The position numbers and the translations under genes are program-made. This document shows positions 47,301-59,300 of a stretch of 64,000 bases of DNA, piece after piece. The stretch lies in the NCBI GenBank assembly GCA_032622095.1, contig CP136066.1:153161152-153225151 (forward strand). The letters run 5' to 3'. The DNA is from Siphonodentalium dalli. Its lineage: Eukaryota; Mollusca; Scaphopoda; Gadilida; Siphonodentaliidae. How positions within the stretch are numbered: position 1 is the first letter of the stretch; each line of letters begins with the position of its first letter. Under the pieces are notes generated by a model that was not told where the DNA came from, ran no database searches, and worked only from the letters and a program-made list of their open reading frames with translations.

Positions 47301-50300
47301 GTCTCCCGACCGAACCAGCTCTGTTTTGTTTTCAACAGTCGAGTTGGTTTTCAAACTGGCTGCCTTGATTCTCCACAGATTGTTATCATCTTTGTGGCTG
47401 TATGTGGTGACCTGCATAAAAGTGAGACATATGGGTCAGGCTTTGCATTTTGGTGCCTACGAGCCGATACCCCTTAAACATCTCTGTGTATGGATATTTC
47501 CGGGGTCTTTCTATAAGCCCCGTGAAGAATACAGATGAAATAGACAGAACACAACGCTCATCTTAATCGAGAATCTTCTATCGAATGAGTTGCGGATGGC
47601 GGAAGGATATATTAAATGTTTTCAATATAGTATGTTGACAATGCACATCAAATACATTATCATGCAGCCCTATGGAATGACCCCGGAGGATTTGATGAAC
47701 TGAAAAAGGAGATATAACTTCATGGCATGTAATACTGATAAATAGTGCTTTTTATGCAGTTTCTATTTAATTTTTGGAGAATTAAATAACAACGGTGATA
47801 ATATTAAATGTACCCTATTTCATTGGATATTCAGTGATAAAGCCTGAAAACAGTTTGTGAACTCACAGACAAGACACTCTAGCTCAACATGGAAAGGGAA
47901 TAATTTCATCTGTTACAGTCAATGGAGAGATTAGGAATGAGGAAAGTTGAAATGTCTAAGTAATACTAGATTATCAACATGAAAAGATATATATAAGGTA
48001 AAATCCAAGATGGTTTCTGGCGGCAATATTTCCAATGAAATTCAACAACATTTGATAGCTTCCATCTAGTAGATCAATAATATCAAGATTAATATGAAGT
48101 TTGGTAATGATCAGATGAGGGATGTGGACTGTAGGGTCTGCCAAAGAGTAAACACCAAGATGGCTGCCAGCGGACATGTTTTATGGCTGAATGATCCCAA
48201 AATGACATGTCAATGTTAACAGCCATGACAAATTTCATGATGATCCGACCAAATGTACGACCTGTAGCCTGTACCAAAGGATTTAGTCATGCAAAGAGTA
48301 AAATCCAAGATGGCTGCTGGCGGCCATGTTTTATGGCCGAATGACCCCAAAATGAAACGTTCCCATCTGCATGTCAATATTAACGACAAATTTCATGATG
48401 ATCAGACCAAAGGTACATGTTTTATGGCTGAATGACCCTAACATGACTAGTTCCCATCTACATGTCAATATTAACAACCATGACAAATTTCATGATGATC
48501 CGACCAAAGGTACAACATGTAGCCCGTGCCAAAGGATTTAGTCATGCAACGAGTAAATTCCAAGATGGCTGCTGGTGGCCATGTTTTTTGGCTGAATGAC
48601 CCAAATTGACTCATTCCCATCTACAAATTTCATGATGATCAGACGAACACTGCAGCCCATAGCCCATGCTAATGGATTGAATTTTGAAATCCAAGATGGC
48701 CACTGGCAGCCATGTTTTTTTTGCCAAATGACCCCAAAATGACTCTTTCCCATCTACATGTCAATGTCAACAGATGTGACAAATTTCATAATGATCCGAC
48801 CAAAGGTACAACCTGCAGCACGTGCTAAAGGAAATTGTTGGCAGACGCACACACACGGATGACGGATACCAAGCCATGGCAATAGCTCAAACTTTACAAA
48901 GTAAAGTTGAGCTAAAAACTGTTTCGGGCAATTCCACGTGACTGACATTACATTCAAAGAACTTTTTCCAGATTCATTGTGATGAATAGAGCAACATTTA
49001 TAAATATATAATCTTATTTCTATGTGTGATGTTGGCTTGTGCCGGGTGCACCCTAAAATGTGCATTATTCTGAGTTTAGTCAAGCGATGATAAAATGGCA
49101 TCGTTCAATGTTAGCGTGACTGACATTACATGAAAATATCAAGGCACAGTGCCAACTTGTTTTCAAATTAAATTTGTCTTAAATTTACAGAAACTCGTAT
49201 GATTTTCTTTGTTAATCTTTTGTGGTAGATATTTCAAGATAATGTAAAAGCAAAATTTAAGCTTAGAACTAACATGAAATATTTTTTGTTGTCCAAATTA
49301 TGCGTGACTGACATTACACTAATTTAGTGACTGACATTACGCTATGAAATATATCAAATATTTCCAACAGTTTCCGATCCAAATGAGTAATTATTGCCCT
49401 ACCAATCATATTTTATGGGGTTTAAATGCATTTAATATATTTTATTACCATATACAGCACATGAACATGACATTGACTAATGTAAGCGTGACTGACATTA
49501 CACAATTTTATCCAAGATACATGGTAACTGGATTTAAAATTTAATTTGTTTGACATTCAAATACTTTAATATGAACACCTTTTTCAATTATTTTTATGGA
49601 CAGACTAATCTGTCTGTATCTGATATTATGTGACTGAATTTGTGCCTAACATTAACCTATGGAAAAAAAAAAGTATAAAATATTAGTTCTACATTTTCAA
49701 TCACCAATTGTACTAGTTTTTCAGACAATAGAGTTTGGAGACTGGGGAAAATGGGAGGTGGTTTGCATAGGTTGTCTTACTTTGGCAAACATTTTCAACA
49801 AATATTTCATGCCATGACATTTCAGTTGGAAATTTTACACCAAATCTAGGTTGAAATTTTCCTGTCTAGTTTGTTTACCAGTATTTAGTGAGATATATTT
49901 ATACAAGTTGAATAAATAAATAAGTGGATAAGAATCATCATTGTATGGCAGCCTCCCAAGAAAAATTATAGTAATATACTGTGGACTTTCTCGTAGAACA
50001 ACTCATTGGCCACAACAAAAGTCTGAGCACACTGTTCATTATACCTGGGGACATGAATTTCCAAATATATAACCAAGCTGATAACTTTCAGCCCACTTGT
50101 AGTTAGGGCTGTACTAGTAACAATGCAGAAGTTCACATTGCAATGCACATCGTAATGTTTATGCTTCGATGCGCTGTGCACCACGATGCACAATTGCTAG
50201 TTGTCACTGTATCTATGAATTAATTCAGCCTCGTTGTAGGGATCAAGTTGCTCATTGCCCAAATGGTAACCATCCTGATTCATGCAATTAGGAAGGGTAA

Positions 50301-53300
50301 ATTACCTACTTTCTCTTTCTCATTGATGAAATTGATGTCACTCTTGGAAATAAATGTTGAGAAATTGAATTCTTGAGTGTTGTTTGAAAGCATTTGATGA
50401 GTTTTGGACCCAAAAGTATGTTTTTCATACATTCAGTGCTCACATTCATCATGAGAACAGTATTAAAATTTACCAGTAGTAGATGCACCTATATGCAACT
50501 GCATATGTTTACCAATCCAATTACTGTTATGTTTTTTACAAGATTTTTATGTCATCTACCAGAATAGGAACAAATTGCAAAACGTGACTGACATTACATG
50601 CCGTGACTGACATTACGCGTGACTGACATTACATATTTTAACTCTTGCTAGCGGTCAACTTAGACATCGAATGATGCCTATTTTGAACAGAGACATTCAG
50701 GCTCAGGTATATTGAGTGTATCTAAGATATGGTTATTATATTGTCATGCATTATAGTTTTATAACAACAATGGCAGTATTTTCGTGACTGACATTACATA
50801 TAGTACGTAGATTTCTAAAAAATAATTTTTCCCAAATGGACATCAGGCACAGGAATATAAACCCAAGATGTGTTATAGCGTGCATCAACCTATTTAAATA
50901 CTGAAATACTACAGGCCAATCTAAAATAATTGTTACTTTTCCCTCAATCACTTACAGGTTACTTTGGGCATAAATTTTAGTAGCACATGTGGGTTAATAA
51001 TGGCGTATGCTTTCATCATTAAAATGATGAATATGACAGAGAGAAAATCTGTTTTCAATAACTTGAATACCATAACTATCAGATTTTCAAACTCTTTAGT
51101 CAATATTCAAGATTTAAAATTTTCACAAATTTCATTCTCCGTCGTGGAATTGCCCTTTCATGATTGAATCCAGAATATCCAGCTCAACAGTATGTTTATC
51201 TTCTAATTGAATTTAAACCCTTTCATGACTGGAGCTTCCTGAAATTTTGCAAAAATCCTATGCCAATGCATTCTTTTATATATGCGAGTCTCCCATAGGG
51301 AGCCTCACAAATATATGAGAATACACTGGCAAAGGATCTTTAATGGGAGACTCACATATATAAGAGAATGCTCTGGTACAGGATCTTTAATGCTGTGTCA
51401 GCACAACTCCCATCATAACAGGGATAAACCCCTACCTGTTGTTGCCTGGGTGGATGTTCTTCAGGGTAGATGTGCCAATGTGAGTGCAGATAAGCCCCTC
51501 CTGTCCGCCTCTGTTTCAATGTTATAACACTGCCATAAGCTACGTCTGCAATGGAGAAAATTATATTTTGTTGTCTAACTCAAGGTAAAAATGAACAATT
51601 ATTAAGCAATAAATACTGATTTTCAAACACTGTGCAAAAAATTAAATCAAAAGCTAAATCATGTCTCCCACAATAGGGTGGCAAAAATCTAGGATTGGCT
51701 CTAAAGTTTCATTTTTCGTATACTGTAACAATTTCAGTGAATTAGGGAAAGAACACATTGACGTTTCCCCAGTGATTTGCAATTTTTGCATATTATGGCA
51801 TGAAAGTAGTTCTAACCTATTATTAAAGTTACGTTGATCTGATAAACAATGTTTATGGTGTGTGCTTTATGTAGGTAACGGAAGTAGCAAACCATGGATA
51901 AATCATGTTGTTTATTTATACATACGTTCAGGCATGCTCATATTGTAGAGTTTGTTGCCATCGAGTTGAGCTTGAAATCCTGATGAGTAGAAACCATCAC
52001 CACTCCCACTGAAAATATGAATGGCAAGATATCAACAACATGTCAATTAGGTGCTGGTTCCACAGAACAAGATAGTTTCTACTTTTAGATCTGAATCATG
52101 AAAAACAAAGCCCCTTCTCATTGTCTTCAGATAAAATATCACGAGTGTATAGTATAAAAATATAAGTACTAAAGGTGTGCTCATGGTCTGCAACTGAAAT
52201 TCTGATTTTTTTTTACATATATTTATAGCCCATACACCAAGATCCAAGAGCTTTTTCCACACAGAATAAAAGAAATTCAATTACAAAGTACTGGTAATTT
52301 TAGTCAAGCATGCATATACGCAGTAAGAATGACAACGGATAGACCAGTTAGATAGCAGTCTTCGATGTTTGTAAATGGCGCGGGGACTTAAAGTGATGTG
52401 AAACACATCGGTAGGGTGATCAGATATAAATGGAGAATAATCTGTTCAAAGTAGTAATTTTTACAAATACAACAACACACACCATCGTTATTATATATAA
52501 ATTAAATTCAGTGACTCTCGATGACGAAATAATTTTCGTTAGTTTATCGTCGATAGATGCTTCCCGAATCGAGTGGTAAATATTTAAATTTGAGCGTAGT
52601 TCAGACGATGTTTTCTATGGAGTGGTACAGTCGATTTGCTTCAGATTTTCGGCGATGTTAGTAGAATGGTACATTCCTTCAGTTGGCATAGAGCCTGGTC
52701 TAAACTGATCAGTTTCACGCACCCGAACAAGTTCATAATATGTCTTTAAACGAGAGGCCGATCACGATCGGCAGATGTTAACTCATCCCTTGGCGATAGT
52801 AAATTACTATGATTGGAATCATAAATGAGAGTTTTGGTGTTGAATTATAGAGTATACTGTTATGTACTATTATAGACATATGTAACACAAGTTATTGGAA
52901 TTTATGGGTCACTCGCATTTATATAAGAGAATGCACTGGTACAGGATCTGTAATGCTGCACCACCACAGCCTTGGGTTAAACGTGAAAGGTGACCTGGAC
53001 ATGGAATACTTGGGTTAAGAGAGTCCAATTTAAGTTTACAATAATAATGTATCAAATTCTACCAACAATATAGATCAAGATAAGCCACCTCACTGCTGAT
53101 CCATTAATATCAATTATATAGCAGAGCTGTCAACAAATCACAGGAATTGTCTATGTTGAAAGCTGACATCTCTATTAAACCAATAACATTTATAATGACC
53201 TCAGACCATCTGTAGAGTGATATCTTCAGCTGTGCAAGGCAGCACAGATGTCCAAGTCTACTATCAATATCATGTGATGTGTATTGTTGAATCTTTATTT

Positions 53301-56300
53301 TAAAATAGATACCATAGCTTTCTTTATCATATTATCAGCACATTGGCATAAGAGACATCAGATAATAATATAGCCTTATCAATAGCTAAGTAGTCCAAAG
53401 GCATGGGATAGAATTGATGAATTGGGTTTAAAGTCACTCAAACAAATTTACCAATACATAAACATAAGATTTTTGACCGTTTTAAACTAAATTTGGTGTG
53501 GTGACTCGGGGTACCCATGGCAGAGTTATAATGGTTTTAGTTTTTCAAATTTGGTTAACTTTAAAAAATTGTTTTTTTATTTTTTTAATTGAGCAAGGAA
53601 TTCAATCTAAAAAAAAAAAAAAAAATTTTAGTGAATGTATTTTTTCGAAAAAGGACCATAACTCAGTTAAAAATAGTCGGATCAAAGCCATATTCAAACT
53701 CGATCTGCATTTTGGGCTGAGAAACTCACATACCAAATTTGGTTGCGATCAGATAGAAAATGTTTCAGTTATCGCACTATGTGTAAAGTGTCTACGGATG
53801 GACAGACAGACGGACGGACGGACGAGTGGTCAATCTGGACGTTGACACTATGTTTACCATACAATGGTATGGGTAAACATAAAAAGGCCCTGTGATTTCT
53901 ATGACGAGGGCCCACATGGGGGCTGAATTTCAGATGCTATATAAATGTTGTATATTTGTAGTAAAAACTCAAAACACTATAAAAATGGTGACCTGGCTCG
54001 AGGGCAACATTGCGGATTGTCTCCCCGAGGAACCAATGTCTCCCGAGGCAGAGTCGAGGGGGACATTGGTTCCAAGGGGAGACTATCCGCAATGTTGCCC
54101 TCGAGCCAGGTCACCATTGTTTTTATTATACCGAATAACCATGTCTTTTTCATCTATAAGTTTTGAAATATCATCGGGTGAAACATCAGCGAATCGCTTC
54201 GATTTGACACCGGCATCCATGATGTTTACTTTGAAGAATGCGGAAGTCGTCTGAATCGTGACGATTTGGGGTTTCCGGTTTGAATGTCACGGTCAAAATG
54301 CGTCATAAAATTTCGTTCGGGTGCTTTGGTGAACATGTTCGGGCTCTTTCGGTCGGAGCGGTAAACATTGCAAAAAATGGTGACCGGCAATGTTTCATGG
54401 GCGGGAAACATTGCAAATTGTAAAATCACACCCTATGGGAAATTAACATAGGCTTTTAATATGAGGTGTATAAAAATCTTACTGTTGCTTTGTAACATGT
54501 CAGTAACCAATGGGAGTGATTTGTATGACATTGTCTTTGTATTGACTATAGACCATTTTGTTTTTGTTTACATATAGTCAGTACAGAGAAAATGTTATTG
54601 ACAATTTATTATTATGCATAACAATATCTTTTTCAAAGTCAATCAAAGAATATTTTATAGAATATTAAAAGCTGCTTTCCCCTTCGTCAGTCTGCGGCAA
54701 ATGTAACTTTCATTTTCTTTGCAGCTTTTGCAATCTACTTTTATAATGTATTTATTCCCATTACATTTTGCTGTGCTCACATCAAACTTCTCATAGAACA
54801 AATATTTTAAGGATTGTTTTTGACAAATCAACTTCTCATAGAACAAATATTTTAAGGATTGTTTTTGACAAATCAACTTTGAATCCAAAGTATTTATATC
54901 TGTACTTGTATTTTCTGCTTCTACTAATTTTCATGAAAACCCCTCCAGATGAATAATAGACCATTCCAATGTATTCTTTTATTACTGGGTCGAATAATCC
55001 ATTTAGTTTAGAAAGGGTTATATTTAACATCCCAAAATTACTATTCTTCGTTTAGGGGGTGAAAAATATTTGATTTGAGTCAAGAAACCCAACCTTCAAA
55101 GCTAAGATATTATTTTTGAGATCTATTTATTTTCTACACCTCGAATTCCATATATGGTGATACCTGCTTAAAACTGGAATTCCCCAGCACATGTCATCAC
55201 AAAAAGTGAACAAACATCTTCTTTCATGTGTGATCAGCATGGTATTATAACTTGTCTACAGTAATGTCCTAAATAATCGACCCTAAACCACAGCAGAATT
55301 ATGGGAATTTTTTTAGGATTTAGTCGGAAATATGGCTTGCTGCCATTCATCGGAAAGCTCTCGGTGAGAGCTTTCCGATGAATGGCAACAAGCCATATTT
55401 CCGACTAAATCCTGAAAACTTTCCCATAATTCTGCTGTGGTTAAAGGGTCATATACTTCGGGCATTACTGTATGTCCATGCATAAAATATGATTACTTAA
55501 TCCGGAATTGTATACCTATGTATCTGCATGCCAACTATCACAAGATACTGTCAATTTTGTTTCTGATGATACTTTTCATCATCTATTATTCTGAGAATCA
55601 TTTACGATCACCCCTAAACGTAGCCTCCCAACTTTCATTACGGCATCCGCACATGTCCATGTATATTTCCAATAGAAATTTTGCTAGATTGACCACAATT
55701 TGAGCTGTAGAAACAGAGAGATTTCAAAAATAAGAAAATCTAATAGCTCTGAACATTGAAGGGTAGGATCCTCGACTCAAATAAAATATTTCTCACCCCC
55801 TGAAGAGAAAGAAATAGAAATTTAGTATGTTAAATCAGACAGGGTATCTTTAACCTCAAAAATTATTTCTAGGAGATTGATCAAGATTGGAGGTTACAAT
55901 CTGGTTTTCATAAATAAAGGGACATATCTAACCTTCTGTTGAGGACTTTGAAATGGATTCCGTATATTACCAGGTATACAAAAGCTGGCAGGATTATAAG
56001 ACATCCAGCTCTCGCTATGAAATGCTTAGTAAACATCCCCTGCAACAAGAAGATGGTACATGTGATTAAATGTAGTAAAATAAAAGGTCAGCAGACCACA
56101 GTGTCCCCCGAAAACGTGGCAAGTCGATGCTGCTTTGTTAAAGAAATTAAAACAGATGTTGAAATTTTCTAAGTCAAAAAAGGTTATAACTCCGTTAAAA
56201 AAAAAAAAATTCCGTCATCTATATACATGTTGCACATCTCCAATATGTGGGTAACAATACTCTGAAGTTTCAAATATCTACAATCAAAACTGTAGGAGGA

Positions 56301-59300
56301 GTTGATTACACCATGAAGGTACCCACATACAGAAAATTATAAACAATGTTGAAATTTTCTAAGTCGAAAAGGGTTAATAACTTTGTCAAAAAATAATTTT
56401 TCCGTCATCTATATACATGTTGCACATCTTCAATATATGGGCAACAATATTCTGAAGTTTCAAATCTCTAGGATGAAAACTGCAGGAGGAGTTGATTACA
56501 CCATGAAGGTACTCAAAAGTGTGACGGATGGACGGACGGACGGACCGACGGATGGAAGGACGGAGCCCATTTCTATAGTCCCCCGAAAATTAATTTTTCG
56601 GGGGACAAAAAGTAGTGCAGTGGCAACAGTTATGGCAGAGCCATATTCCTACCAATAGGTTGCTGCCAAATTATGCTTCCGCGTTAGAATTATATATAGC
56701 TCAAGTTTCCTTCCACTAAAAGTAAAGGTGTGACTGTCCCCATGGGACTAAGGATAACCCCCCCCCCCCCCCCCCCCCGTGTTAGTAAACATTTAGTTAA
56801 AATAATAAAATAACAGATTCCCATTGCAGGTGCACAACCATAACCCCTAACCCTAATACTAAACATATTGTTGACCGAAATATGTAGGTATAAAAGCTCG
56901 GACAAAAAGATGCATGTTGCGAAAATGTTCGAAGTTGAAAAAGTGGAATAACAGGTTCCCATGGTATTAAATATCTGTGTCATTTTCTAAGTAAAAAAAG
57001 GGGGATAACTCCACCAAAAAAAGTCCGACAGATGTCATAATCGCAGGTGCACAGGTTCCCATGGGAAAATGATAAAAAACGACTGAGAAAAACTCGGGAC
57101 AAATTTGTGTCCACAGACAGACGGACGGACGGACAAGCTGATTCCAGTATACTATAAGCAGCTTGTGATATAGGTTGGTCTGCTTTTAGTTGAAGTTCCT
57201 TTCCATTTGTTGGCTACAACATAGTTTAAGCTATCAGTAACCCAAATTAGACGAAGTGAACTCGGACAAGTAAATATATTAATTGAGAGCCATCTATTTG
57301 TGCAGGCTACAATACCCAAGCCTGCAAATAGTGTGCCTGTCATTAGCAGAATGAGTTCCCTAGAGGGTGAATTTAGTGATGCTATCACACACAGCGGGCT
57401 AGCATCACCAAATTCACCCTCTGGGGACCTCATTCTGCTTAGTCCTCATCTTCTGGGAAGTATCTATAGTCTCAAATTAACATTGTATTTAGTTACTTTT
57501 TACCTTCTGGGAAGTTTCTATATCCCCTAATTTGCAGAAGATAAAATGCATAAACGAGGTGACTAATGGGTGAACATCGCCAACATTCATGGGGAAATTC
57601 AATCTGATCATAGGTCTCCCATAGCAGTTGAGGCCTAGGCAGAATGAAGTTCCCAGAGGGTGAATTTGGTGATGTTAGCCCACCATGCAGGATAGCGTCA
57701 CTAAATTCACCCTCTGTTGACCTCATTCTGCAAATGACAGACACACTATTTGCAGGCTTGACTATAACTCAGCATATTTTTCTGACCTAACGCACATTCT
57801 ATACCAAATACTCCCATACAGTTTTGTTAAATATGAAACAAATTTGACATTTTATGTTTTTATCTCCTGGAGTGACCAGAAACGTTTAACTCTTCCATGA
57901 CGAGCTTCCTGAAATTTTGCAAAAATCCTGTGCCAAAGCATTCTCTCATATATGTGAGTCTCCCATAGGGAGAATACATTGGCGTAACAATATTTACCTT
58001 GACCTTGTAAGCCAGTGCATTCTCTTATATATGCGAGGCTCGGTAAGAGAGACTCGCATATATAAGAGAATGCACTGGCACATGATATTTAATGCTGCAC
58101 CAGCTCAGCTTCCATCATGAAAGTGTTAAGCACTTCACGAGTTGAGGATAAATAATAAATGAGAGAACTATACTCACAATGAGAACCGTTTTGTCACCGA
58201 GGATATTCCATAGATCCTGAGCAGTCGTCAGACCAACATGCAGAACAATAAACAGCCCAACGAACTTCACACTACAATCACAAAATGAGGAACAAATAAT
58301 CATGGAATCTATTAGGAAGTGGCTTCAAACATCATCATGCTCCTGTGCTAATGAATGATCCAGTCAGTATTAAAGTGTAAACTAGGTTTTGAGTACTATG
58401 GACCTATCCGTAGGTACTGCCCCAATTTCAATTATAGCTAATGAGCCGATAGCTTAAACCCAGAAGCAACATGTGCCTGCCTAGTGATATGAAATACACC
58501 ACAAGCAGTTCCTTAACTACCATTGTAAGCCATAGGGAATTTACGAACACGAGAGCAAAATGAGTGTTAAAAAGCTAAAATGGCGTTGAAATGTACATGG
58601 GGAACATGTCCGGTTGACGAACGATATTTATACACATGTTTTAGTTCGGTTTCCTAAATAAAAAAAGTAACCAAGACATCTGTTTACGCTGGATTAAACA
58701 ATGCCAATGACCATGCTCTGATCCTAATGTTATTTAAATTTCAATATTAATGTAACAGATTTCAAACTAAAACGTGGAAATAGTAGTCCCGATCGATGAT
58801 GCATTATGAATATTAATTGTGCCGGGAGTATGTGTTTTATGTGAAGTGTTTTTCGTTATAAATGTATACACATGTGTTGCTGTTATAACACCGTGGTAAT
58901 ATTGAGTTCAAATGTATGCTATTCACACTAACCTGTAGGATCTCATGCGAACGTTTTACTGAATCCATTTGAGAATCTAAAGCTTCCTCCATATTAATGC
59001 GACAATGGACGTGTAAATGAGAATCAACAGATGTTTTTCAAGAGAATTACACAAAATTTCACACATTGCACGTGCTTCGCAGTGTATACATGCAACCTTC
59101 ACCGAATGAGTTCACTTTGTGCCATTGTTGCCTTATGGCAACATGTTACTGACTCCATGATAGTCGCCGTTTTCTTTAATGTACTTTAGTGACGGCAAAA
59201 AGGATGTGGAATTTTAAAAGACCATTATTTGATAATCCTTTGCATCCGGTCTGATGTCACCGGGGATCATTCAGGACGCTCGTGGTATGATAAACTGATA

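Noticed and set aside
48937-50798. CRISPR-like array of CGTGACTGACATTACA
   Set aside because: Eukaryotic context, irregular spacing, repeat too short, no spacers of uniform length and no cas genes.
53892-54254. 120-codon frame across the GC-rich hairpin
   Set aside because: The open frame is explained by the palindromic GC-rich MITE arms; no protein similarity.
56843-56858. Interstitial telomere-like CCCTAACCCTAA
   Set aside because: Only two units with imperfect edges next to a poly-C run; too short to support a telomeric origin.
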